Assembly: GCA_030789695.1 (NCBI GenBank)
Contig: CM061132.1
Coordinates: forward strand, 158,950,817-159,014,816
Direction: 5' to 3'
Length of the DNA: 64,000 bases
Source: Scilla litardierei
Lineage: Eukaryota; Streptophyta; Magnoliopsida; Asparagales; Asparagaceae
Position numbers and translations under genes: made by a program. Positions 21,380-31,776 of the stretch are shown in pieces (the stretch's first letter is position 1; the number at the start of each line of letters is the position of its first letter). The notes beneath the pieces were generated by a model that saw nothing but the letters and a program-made list of their open reading frames with translations, searched no databases and was not told where the DNA came from.

Positions 21380-21830
21380 CTTGGCTCGTAGCTTCGGCTT
21401 CCTCCACTGTCATGGTATAAGCTTGGCGTCTCTGGGGCGCCTGTCATCATCTGCTGGTACACTTTCTGCTGAGGAGGGAGTAGTTGATGTTGCTGAGCAG
21501 ATGATGGCGGTCGCTTCCGTTGTGGAACTCGAACTTCTGGTGGTCGAAAATTCGAACGCTACTCTCCGCAGCCAGAGTTCAAGCGTAGAAAGATTCTAAG
21601 AAGGTCAATCGAAAGGTCATCAAGCTAAAAGAAGGGTGATAGTGAAGAAGATCGATGACGCTACATAATCATGATTCACATCCTTGCGGTCCAGCGGACA
21701 CGGTCAGGGAAGTGACTAAGCTAGGATCACTTATGCCCAGTCTAGCCAGGTCGATCCACAGACTTTAGCCAAGCACATTGACCGGTATCATGGTCCATTG
21801 AAGGAAGATTATCATTCATACGAGTGCCAC
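21380..21830 (-). pseudogene. Gag-like remnant of element B
   Basis: The minus strand upstream of the protease shows a Gln/Pro/Ser-rich stretch (for example QQHQLLPPQQKVYQQM) typical of gag C-termini, with stops. Further upstream, sequence shared with element A (21650-21830) has no long frame. No zinc knuckle is visible. Confidence 0.4.
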
Positions 21831-22055
21831 CGATACAAAAGATTTTTCTTATTAACAACTAATTAATCCTATCAAAATTTAGGTTTTGTTAATGGCTTTT
21901 ATTAAGGCCAGACAGGTCAGCTCCATTGGGGCTCTTCGAAGTGTTCCCGTCCATCTTTCGAGTGTCAAACCTGCATTCAAAAAATGTCAGCTTAGTCGAG
22001 TATCGTATATGACACATCCTGGTTTCACTATACTGTTCACGAGGTATTTTGCACG

Positions 22056-22073
22056 GACCTGCGTGGGCCGCCA
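22056..22073 (-). other. Element B primer binding site
   Basis: On the minus strand TGGCGGCCCACGCAGGTC begins five bases after the LTR. It is nearly the same as in element A. Confidence 0.6.
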
Positions 22074-22077
22074 AAAC

Positions 22078-25000
22078 TGTAACGACCCGCTCTCGGGGGC
22101 CCGTTACTTATTTGGTTTATTCGCAGGTTCCGCAGTTTACCAGTGAAATCAGCATAGCCACAACTCAGAGATGTATCACAATACTCAAACCAGCGTATAG
22201 ACGTTATTACAGTCCAAATTAAAGTACAACAACCAACACTCTCTCTCACAAATACTTAAAGGAAGTACTGAAAGGAAATGCGGAAAAGGAAATACACAGT
22301 ACAACACACACACCAACAGAAAAGTAACTAAAACTCTGCAGCCTCTGGGTCAATGTAGGCTCCTCGATCTCTGGGACAATCTTCTCGATCAGGTCTTCGT
22401 CTGCCGGTGCCATAAATGGAACCGAAGGTAAGTCACAACAATTCTAGCGATAGAAAAAGAGGAGTGCACAAATATGGAGCAGTCTATAGTAAACAAGTGC
22501 GGAAAGTAAAGCAGGGACAGACAAGCATACAAGTGCGATAAGTAAAGTACATCTGTCAAGCATGCAAGGGTGTCACGTAAAGTAAAGGTGACCGAGCGAG
22601 TACGACTAGTGACGTACAAGAATAACTAAGACGATAGCAATGACTATAGAAATAATGAGTGTACTTGTGCATATTCTAATTCGTGACTTATAACGGGAAG
22701 TACAGTGAGCAACCAAGAGGCCAACTCTTGCCGCGGGTGCTACCCGGGCGAACCAATCTCTGAGAACTATGCAATAATCTGTGAACTGTGAACTGTGATC
22801 TGTGATGGTTGTCACCGGCACTGTTATGGGTTGCTAGAACCCGCACGGTGACAACAAAGTCTGGACTAGTCGCTCCCGCACTTCCGCAATTATAAGTTAC
22901 CCCAAAACCCAGTGTCTATGCAGGTTACCGTACTTGCAATTTTACCAGTCAATTACCATTCTCATATTTCCAATTACAATCTTTCTATCAAGCATGTCAA
23001 TAATCTGTTCAGGTCAATAACCGTTCCGAGACTAAGTGTCAAGTCCTATGTTCATACGAGTACACTATCTATATTTCTAAGGGTAGAATTTACTGTGACT
23101 TACTATCTTCGAGGTGGTGGTAGTGATCCAGGACTGGATCTAGTGTCGATGCACGAGATTTGCTACCTGTAAACACAAGAGATAACTAGTTAGAGAATAC
23201 CCTATTTTCTTATTTATTTAAGTTGAGTGTCTGATTTTAAAACTGGTTAAAACGGCGATGAAAAGGGTCCTAAATTTTTATATAGACTATATATATTAAA
23301 AATAGTTTTACTGCAAGAGGGAATATTTTTCTGAAGTCTATAGTAATTTTTATAATTTTAGAAACTCAAAACTAGCTTAAAACCCCAATTTATTTAAGTG
23401 GCACGTATCTTCCGTAAATTGTTCCGGGAGCAATCCTAGTCGGAATTACTCGAATGAACAGTCAAAATGACCGTCTCGAAGTTTACTTTCACATATAATT
23501 TTCTCACGTATTACTGTGAGTGAAAACAGCTAGTTACGATTTTTAGAAAGATTTATACGTATTTAAATTTTAGGTTCAAAAAACGATTCTGGGAAAAGTA
23601 GGCGTCTGCTCGCAGTGAGACTAGCGCCATTGGGTCCGGAATATCATTTTTGATTTTCTGGAGTTATCCCCACATTTTTCTGGCCCATGTATAGTTAGTT
23701 ATGTATTTTAAACCATTAAACCCTATTAATAATTATTTAAAAATACGAAAATACGAAATATTTTCGTATTCACGTTTTTGCCATCGGGGGAATTACCCGC
23801 TGCCTGTCGCTCGATAATCGACGGAGGAGGGGGTTCTCGCGGCGCTCGGCGGCGGCTGAGGAGGTCGTCGGGTGGCGGGGCGACGTGGAGCGGCGGCGGG
23901 AGCTCGGTGGCGGGCGGTGACGTGGGAGGTGGCGGCGACGGAGTTCGACGGCGAAGGCGGCGGGGCGGGCTCGGAGTCAGAGGCGGAAGCGGGGGCGGGG
24001 GCGCCGGCGACGAGGCGGCGGCGGGCGGAGCGGCAGCGGGCTAGGGCGGTGCAGGCGGCTCCCGAGATGCGGCGGCGGGCGCTGGGGGGTCCTGTCGGAG
24101 AGGGAACTGCGGAGGCGGGGCCGTGGGGTGGAGCAGCGGCGGAGGGGGGGCTTTGTCGGCGGAAGGCGGGGCTGTGGCGTGCTCGGTTCCGCGAGGCGAA
24201 GGCGGAGGCCGTCGGAGGGCGGCAGTCGAGGCCGGCGGATGGCCGGAGCAAGGGGGAGAGAGGAGAGAGCGAGAGACGTAAAGAGAGGGGGCGAAGAGAG
24301 GGGGCGGGCTTAGCTGGGTTTAAAAAAGAACAAAGCGGAGAGTTAGAGAGAGAGAGGATGGGGGAATGCTGTGTGATTGGTTGAAGAAAGCCTGTGGGCT
24401 TTTTATAGGGTTTAGTTATAAGAGGAAGATGATTATAATAATATTATTATTATTAGTATTAAAAGGCCACCACCCCCCTTTGTCGGATCTGAGCTACCAA
24501 AGGGGGTGGGTAGGTTAGGGAATTATTAGGGGTAGATCTAGATTTAAGAGGGGTAAAGTAACTTAGTAAAAGTAATTAGTAATGTAAAAAGGTCATTAAT
24601 GAATGTAATTTGCAAGGCGGAGGAATACAGACACGTTTTCATAAACGACTCCGAAAAATTACGAAAACATACCCACGGGATCGTATCGACGCGAGGATCG
24701 CGAATACAAGATCCGTTCTGGGATTTGAGCTACGGAAATACTAGTTTTAGGCCAAAACGTTTTGAGAGCGGGTCTGCGGGTTCTAGGCTGAAACGATATC
24801 CGAAAATTACGAGATTAATGTGGGAAGCCCTAAATGATAATAGGATGTTGCTGTAGAAGTTTGAAAACGTTTTGAATACGTTTGAATAGAAAATAAATTC
24901 GTCGAATCAAAACGGTAATTTTGGAAGATGAATTTTAACAGGAATGTTTTGGGCATTTGCGGAAATCTGAAATTACTGAAACACAATATGATAAGTCTAG

Positions 25001-25136
25001 TGCTCTAAAATATTTTTAAAAGAATTTTTGAAATCAGTTTTGATATACAACTCCTAACCAACCATTATAAAGAAGATTTAGAATAAAAATACGCTAATTA
25101 CGTATTTGAAGTGTTTGAAAAATACAGGCCGTTACA
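22078..25136 (-). repeat. Element B LTR (5' in element orientation), 3059 bp
   Basis: Almost identical to 16403-19462. Differences seen include CTGTAAGAGG versus CTGCAAGAGG, loss of one T in a T run near 23357, GTAGAGAG versus GTAAAGAG, and TTTGTCAGATC versus TTTGTCGGATC. A small acidic ORF starts at the minus-strand ATG 22413, as in the other copy. Confidence 0.92.
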
Positions 25137-25141
25137 TGTAG

Positions 25142-28100
25142 CTAAAAGTACAACAGGTAAAGAACTGGTGTAGTAAGTAACGTGCATGGATCGTGTAAAG
25201 TAAAGGTGACTGTGGTGCGTAAGGTAAAAGTGACTGTGCAATAGTAACTACGCTACGTGACTCAAGTCGGAGAGTACAATATGTGACCATCAAGTTCATC
25301 TCTTGCCTGGGCGCGACCCAGACGAATGCCGAAAACACAGGCAGCAGGACATGTATTTTGCCAAAACCCAGGCAGCATGACAGGATGCCAAAACACAGGC
25401 AGCAGGACGGGAAGATTGAACTCCAGTCACTCTCATACCCTCGCAAACTATGAGTTACCCCAAAACCCCAGTGATGTGTCAAGTGTTCTATGTACATTTC
25501 CTTTTCATGATGTTCCACGAGATGTTCCACACGATATTCCACAAGATACAAGCTGCTCCATATGTTGCTAGTCAAACCAAGTCGACTGGTTGACTTTCTT
25601 ATTGAAAACCAGAAAGCCAGACATTCTTTTCAAAGCAAGCTAGCCAAGCGAAGTGAGGAAAAAGACAAGTCCAACATTTCGGGGTGTCTAGTATTGTTTC
25701 AAGATGTTATCAATTCCTTGTTCACGATGATAGTTAACCAGGACCAGTGGTTTAAAACCAGATAGTAGAGCAAAGTTGATGCTAAGAAATTTGATGATAA
25801 AGACAAGTCCAACAAACATGGAATACAAAATTGTTGGTTTAAAGGTGGTAGTTTCGTTAGCACACAATTTACCCAAGTTGATATTTGTGTTTAACAACCA
25901 CCAAAGTTGAAAGTTGGCAAAGTAATCTGTAGTTGATTACTTCCCTATTAGATTAGGTTTCTAGTTCGGTTCAAGTCAAGTAGCCGTTCGGAGGCTATAG
26001 TGGTGTCCTAAGTTCACACGGGTACACTTATCTAATTTTCTAACATTAGAATTAATCGTGACTTACCAATTTCAGGATCAACGTAGCAAGCCGGAATTGG
26101 TTCTAAGACTTCCACGGAGGTTGGTGCACAAGAATTCGTACCTGCAAAACACAAGAACAATCGGTTACAGAACACCTATTTTCTACATATTTAACTTAAC
26201 ATGTTTGATTTTCTAATCGATTGAAACGTTGTCGGAAAACGTTATAAATTTTTCTATAGCCTAGATATGATGAAAATAATTTTTCTGCAAGAGGAAATAT
26301 TTTTCAGATGCTTCTGTTAATTTTTATAATTTTTCAAAGCTCAAAATCAATTAAAAATCTATTTTTCAATTACTAACGTATTTATTCAACAATTTATTCC
26401 GGATGCAATCTACATCGGAAAGTTGCAAATAAGCTGTCAAAATGGCCGTCTCGGATAGTACTTTAACATATATTTTAATCACTTTGTAGTGTACGTAAAA
26501 ATATCAAGATACAGATTTTTAAAAGAAAGTAACGTATTTAAAATTTTAGGCTTAAAAATTAATTCTGGAAAACCTAAGCGTCGGATTGAGATGAAACTAG
26601 TGCCATTGGGTCCGGAATATCGTTTCTGATTTTCTGGGCCTAGTCTTACATTTTTCCGGGTCTTATATCTCAAGTTATGGATTTATAACCCTTAAACTCT
26701 ATTAATAATTAATTTAAAAATTGAAAATACGAACTTCCCCGTATTTACGGTTGTGCCACTCGAGTATAAACTCACGCATACGCCGTTTCTTAGCTGTCGA
26801 CAGAGCAACCGGAGGGGCGGGGGCCTTCGCGGCGGCGGCGACGAGTTCTCGCGGGCGGAGGGGGCTCTTTGCTCGTCGATGGCGGCATCGGAGGAGGTAG
26901 GCGGCGGTACGGGGCGGAGGAACTACGGCGTGGGTCGGAGCGGTGGAGCAGAGGCGTCGGAGAGCGGGTCGCCGTGGCTTCGGGGTGAGGGCATCGGGCG
27001 GAGCTCGAAAGGAGGTTGGGGGTAGTGGTCGATGCCCACGGCGGTCGGCGGCGTCAGTCGGGTGAGCAGGGGAGCTCGGGGTTGCATCGGCCTCGGAGAC
27101 GTGCACGATGACAGGGCTCCGGTGGGGTGGCTCCAGGCGGAGGCTTTGAGCGGTGGCTGAGCTCTGAGACGGGGTGGACTCAGGCGAGCGGGCAGCGGAT
27201 GTGGTGGCAAGGCAAAGGGGCGCTGACGAGGGATGGCAGCGAGCTCGGGGGCTTCGGGGCGGAGATATGGGTAGTCGGAGGCGGAGCAGGGTCTGTCGGG
27301 GCGGGGGAGATGGAGCGACGACGGCGACGTGAGCAGCAGCAGCAGCTGCTGCCTCCGACGAGAGGAAGTCGGAGCGGAGCTTCGTGCTCGGAGATCGTCG
27401 GCGGCTTCTTCGAGCTGTCGGAGAGTGGAGTGGTGGCGGGGCAGCGCTACAAAGCTCAGGTCGGAGCTCCGGCAACGAGGAGGATCGAGCGAGGGCGTAC
27501 GTGGGTGGCTCTCCGGCGGCCTCGGGGAATGGGGAGAGAAATGAGGGAGAGAGGGAACGAGAGATAGAGAATGAGAGAGGGAGAAATCGACACTGAGAGG
27601 GGTTATCGGGTATCGGACGCGGGGTTTTGTGTGATCGAGAGAGAGAACTGGGTGTGGGGGTAATTTATAGGTTAAATAATATTAGTTGTTATTAATATTT
27701 AGTCAATGGTTTTAATGGCATTAGGTAGATAATAGGTGTTAGTAGTTGGTTAGTATTGACTAACCATAGAATTATATTCGGTATGAAACACATGGGCTCC
27801 TAATTGGCTAAGTTAAAATAATTAGGGTTAAGTAAAAACGTTAAAACGTAGATAATGTCAAAATACAAAATTACGATTTTGCCCCTACCAGTAAACGTGT
27901 CCGAAAAATTACAAAAACATACCCACGGGTTCGTTTCGTCGCGTGGATCGCGAATACGAGGTCCGTTTCAGGATTTGAGCTACGGAAATACTAGTTTTAG
28001 GCCAAAATGTTTAGGAAGCGGGTTTGCGGGTTCTCTATCGATTTGACTTCAGAAAATTACGAAATTAATGTGAGAAGCCCTAAATGATCATAGGAGGCTA

Positions 28101-28386
28101 CTGTAGAAGTTTGAAATCGATTTGAAGGCGTTTGTATAGAAAATAAATTCGGCGAATCAAAACGGTAATTTTGGAAGATGAATTTTAACAGAAATGTTTT
28201 GGTCATTTGAGGAAATCTGAAATTGCTGAAATACTTTATAATAAGTCTAGTGTTTCAAAATATTTTTATAAGAATTTTTGAAATCCGTTTAAAACTCCTG
28301 ATCAACCATTACAAAAATGTCTCTTTTAAAATGAAATTACTTTAATTATTTGATTTAAATGTTTACGAAAAATACAGGTCGTTACA
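25142..28386 (-). repeat. Element A second LTR, part 2
   Basis: The continuation of the LTR interrupted at 16402. It matches 10495-13741 over its whole length with scattered substitutions and small indels. It ends GTCGTTACA at 28386, followed by TCTCG, the right target duplication of element A. Confidence 0.92.
26714..27475 (-). CDS. GC-rich leader frame in LTR A (doubtful)
   Basis: A 253-residue minus-strand frame starting shortly after the LTR TATA box, rich in Pro, Ala, Ser and Arg and with no known domain. In the other LTR copy the frame is interrupted (108 residues at 12133-12459), so it is not conserved even within one element. It may be part of the first exon of the LTR transcript, but I consider it more likely compositional. 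Confidence 0.15.
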   Translation of the reverse strand: MPELRPELCSAAPPPLHSPTARRSRRRSPSTKLRSDFLSSEAAAAAAAHVAVVAPSPPPRQTLLRLRLPISPPRSPRARCHPSSAPLCLATTSAARSPESTPSQSSATAQSLRLEPPHRSPVIVHVSEADATPSSPAHPTDAADRRGHRPLPPTSFRAPPDALTPKPRRPALRRLCSTAPTHAVVPPPRTAAYLLRCRHRRAKSPLRPRELVAAAAKAPAPPVALSTAKKRRMREFILEWHNRKYGEVRIFNF

Positions 28387-28525
28387 TCTCGGTATTAATT
28401 TTGGATGTATGATGATTTTTAGAGATTTTTTGGAACCCGAAACAAGAATTTATTAAGTTATTTCAGGGTTTCTTCTGCAATGGTAAACGGCCTAACACAG
28501 AAGCCCATCAGTCGGCCCATAGGGG

Positions 28526-28776
28526 AGTGGCCCGCAACGGCCCGCGTATCACGTGGTTGCGTGGCGCAGATCATGAACGGGCAGCAGAGATATGCGTCGT
28601 CCATCCAAGCTAGCCGGCCGTAGATCGAAGGTGGAGACAAGCGCTGGCACGGAGTGGCCAACAACAGCCTGCGCAACACGTGCTTGCGTGGCGCAGATCA
28701 TGCACTAGCAGCAGAGCCACGTGTCGTCCATCTAAGCTAGTCCGCCTTAGATCGAAGGTGGAGACGTGCGCTGGTG
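28526..28776. repeat. Two-copy tandem duplication, period 127 bp
   Basis: Units 28526-28652 and 28653-28776 share blocks such as TTGCGTGGCGCAGATCATG, CGTCGTCCATC.AAGCTAG and TAGATCGAAGGTGGAGAC. The minus-strand frames over it are themselves duplicated, which explains their similarity. No function is evident. Confidence 0.75.
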
Positions 28777-29200
28777 CGGTGTAGTGCGGGCACACATCGC
28801 GGAGACGCAAGAGCTTCGGATTTAATCACGCCTTTCGATGGACGGTTCAGATGCGGGCGGGCGTGTAGCGGTCGGCAGCAGCGGATCCGAACCATATTAG
28901 GATCCTAATTGCGTATACATACCTGTTGGGGGGAGGGTTGTGTATGTATATGCTATTTCGGCTAGTGTTTTGATGCAATTCTTGAGCGGTTTTCAAGGAG
29001 ATTTATCATGTAAAGTTTGCGGCTACGTGTAGGGAAACATAGTGCAAACTTGGGGCCAAAGGGGTGTGTAGTTTGAGAGCTTATCTCCTTAGTTTTCATC
29101 TCTGATTTCTTAGCTGGTTTGGTTGTTTCCCTTCAACCAAACGCCATAATTTATAATCAAATATATTGAAGCCTTGGTGATCTCTCCAACTGGACACACA

Positions 29201-29257
29201 CCAAGTATTGGGTGGAACACAAGTATTGTGTGGAACACCAACTATTCGGTGGAACCA
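29201..29257. repeat. Short tandem repeat, about 18-bp unit
   Basis: Three diverged copies of AAGTATTGGGTGGAACA (variants with TGTG and TTCG) in a row. Confidence 0.6.
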
Positions 29258-29447
29258 ATATAAACTTTTAGTGTCAATTGCGTATTATTCTTTTGTTTTG
29301 CATTATATTTCATATATATTGTGTGTTGCATGTTTTGTAAAAAACATCATTTGTGTTCGTTGTCACGACGAACTTAGAGTTCCAAGGGACGATTGATTGA
29401 TGTGATCGTGATCATCCCCCCCAGCATACTATTTTAGTATTTATGTT

Positions 29448-29599
29448 GAGAACTGCTAAGTGCACTGCAAGACTTGTTGTGCACATTCTTTTTTTGATTT
29501 TGTAAAAAATGTCACATCACTCCCATCACAATACAGTGATTTGACATATTTTTCCAAATTTGGATGAAAAGAAGTAATACAATGCAATTAGCAATTCTC
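29448..29599. mobile_element. hAT-like MITE (copy 2)
   Basis: A 152-bp element flanked by a perfect 8-bp duplication TTTATGTT (29440-29447 and 29600-29607). Its ends GAGAACTGCTAAGTGCACTGC and, reversed, GAGAATTGCTAATTGCATTG match the MITE at 9188-9357, so the two form a family. It has no coding potential. Confidence 0.88.
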
Positions 29600-29607
29600 T
29601 TTATGTT

Positions 29608-30904
29608 TAATTTATATTTAGTTATTTCTTGATGGGGAAACTGAGATTGAAGCTAGAAAACTAGCAATAATTCACTTCTCTGTTCATGCTGGGCATCCTC
29701 TGTTTCAGTATTGTTTTGTTTTAATCATTTTAATGAAACGAGGAGCACATATTCTCCCTTTCCTTTTCAAAGAAGAAGAAAAAGAAAGAAACAAGGAGAG
29801 AAAATCAACTGTCAGGCACACAGAACAAATTCATCAGTTAGTGGCAATGATCGGTCGTAAGAATATTAGATAGGGTACGTAGTATTCGCACTAGTTCTTG
29901 TCGTCTTGATCAGGACAAGGATGCCATGATTAATTTTGCAGTCAATGTCTACAGAAGCGAAACTGTTGATCCTCTGTTGTCTTTTGCTTGTAATGGCGAA
30001 AGCGACGTTGAATTTGGTGAAGATAATGAGGGCTACGGCCATTGCTGTTGAATTTGCTGGGGTTAGGTAGAGCTATGCCCATTGAGATGAATTTGCCGAG
30101 GACGGTCACACGTTGTCAGCACGAAAGTTTTGAAATTTTCCGAAGATCCGATCGTGCAAAGGCGAAGAGGAGAAGGTAGATTCATCACGCTCGGGCATCA
30201 TCTTCCACGCGTAGGCTTCGTCAAACGTCGCTAGATCTGGAGGACGGATCCAGAGGTAATCATACATAAAACCAGATCTAAACTTATTTCTTTCGTAGAA
30301 TATGTTTAGATCTACCTATTTTGAAACCAAAACTTGATGATTAAATAATAAAAATCAAATTTTTATGATGAAAACATTGATTTCAATAATAAAAATTAAA
30401 GTTTCACTACAAAAAATTAGTACATGATACTAACAACAAGGATAGAGTAACCCGAGTCCTGGAGCCAAAGACTTTAATTTGGAAAATATCAACAATTACC
30501 AACACCTCGCATTATCAGGAGATTGAAGACAGACCATGTAAAGGTTAACAAAATCATTATATGTTACAACAAGTATCTGCCGCTTCTTTCTGTATACTCA
30601 ATAGGTACTTCCTAAGGATTTAAATGGAATTTGCACAGAAAACATTTACACGCAATCAAATACAATTTTTGACTGGGAAGAACCTACAATAATAATGTTT
30701 TAAATAAGAAAATACAGAGGAATAGAAAAGAATAAAGCTTGATTTCCCTAACATTACTCCAGTGACAAGCTAACGGAACCTCGCAGGGTTTCTACAGCTA
30801 GGAAATAAAATTATCGGTCCTCAAGAATCCGAGTGAGGTTTCCGCACCAAAAAGAAGTACATTGGAGTGAACACCTCTTTCCTGCAAAATAATGCACCAT
30901 ATTA
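29608..30904. other. No gene seen
   Basis: AT-rich DNA without a convincing frame. A CACTACAAAAAATTAG at about 30404 could be the start of a CACTA element, but no partner end is visible. Confidence 0.45.
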
Positions 30905-31018
30905 CTCCAAGCTCGAATGCAATGTGGTCGTCGGCCGTAAGCCGATGGATCGCCCCCGTTACCGAATGACCCTCGACCTTCGTCGGCCGTAAGACGAAGG
31001 GGCATTGTCCCTCGCAAC
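30905..31018. repeat. Tandem array, left part
   Basis: Two units of the roughly 50-bp repeat GTCGTCGGCCGTAAGCCGA-type, continuing at 35199 after the hAT insertions. The last eight bases CTCGCAAC (31011-31018) are the left target duplication of the outer hAT element. Confidence 0.8.
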
Positions 31019-31776
31019 CAAGGTTCTAAAAAACTCGCCACGGCGCGCCATGGTGACAAGGCGCGACCCCCACGCCCCGTCAATGCCCATGTAGGCTGTT
31101 TGAGGTCAAGGTGTAAAATCGGCCCACCCGGGCCGACCCGGCCCGGGCCCGGCCAGGCCCGTCCGGGCCATGGGCGGGGCCGGCCCGGGCTCAAAAAAAA
31201 CCCGGCCCGGCCCGGGTGGGCCAAACCCAAGCCCAGCCCGGCCCGCCGGCCCGGTTAATTAATTAAATAAAAAACAAAAAAAAATTTTAAAAAAACTTAT
31301 TAATCTAAAATCCAAAAAATCAAACAAAAAAATCTAATATATAAAAATCTAAAAATTTAGATTTAAACATGTAAAAATTCTAAAAAAACATAGAGCACTT
31401 CTAAAAATAAAAAATTTAAAAACTTCTTAAAAAATTTAATCATGTACAGAAATCTTAAAAAATTAAAAAAGTTCAAATTAAAATTTTAATTACCTACTAA
31501 ATTAAAGTTTTAATTACCTACTAAATTAAAGTTTTTGGGTAAGTTAACAATATATATTTAATTGTATATGTTAATGTTACTAACAATAAAAGAGAAAATT
31601 AAAATATAACAAAAAGTTTAATCCGGAAATTCTCGAAGGTCCCGGGTTGAACCTTTAAATTTTATTAATTGAAATTTTTTTTAAGGGGGAGACATACGTT
31701 GGCCAGCCTTACCCCTCATACATTGGCCAAAAAAGAAACTAATACATGTTATAAACTGCTAATAGAAGTAAATATA

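Larger units (their letters stand above)
16403..25136 (-). mobile_element. Element B: young LTR retrotransposon without pol, inserted in A
   Basis: An 8734-bp minus-strand element flanked by TGTAG (16398-16402 and 25137-25141). Its LTRs are 16403-19462 and 22078-25136 and are almost identical: by eye I saw about a dozen single-base differences and one 1-bp length change. The body is 2.6 kb, with primer site, gag/protease remnant, hydrophobic ORF and polypurine tract, and lacks reverse transcriptase, RNase H and integrase. It is related to A in LTR termini, exon-like structure and ORF, but its sequence is clearly diverged, so A and B are different subfamilies. Movement must have depended on proteins from another element. 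Confidence 0.92.
9991..28386 (-). mobile_element. Element A: LTR retrotransposon without pol, split by element B
   Basis: A minus-strand LTR retrotransposon flanked by TCTCG at 9986-9990 and 28387-28391. It has LTRs at 9991-13741 and at 15899-16402 plus 25142-28386; the second is interrupted by element B. Both LTRs share termini of the form TGTAA(C/T)GACC on the left and GTCGTTACA on the right. The internal region is only about 2.16 kb (13742-15898). It holds a polypurine tract, a hydrophobic ORF and short gag-like remnants, but no reverse transcriptase, RNase H or integrase. Long LTRs with a short body fit the LARD class of non-autonomous elements. Orientation follows from the polypurine tract and primer-site positions. 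The LTR copies differ visibly more than those of B, as expected for the older host element. Confidence 0.9.

Noticed and set aside
30404..30460. CACTA transposon start CACTACAAAAAATTAG
   Set aside because: No inverse partner end and no 3-bp duplication were found within the window.
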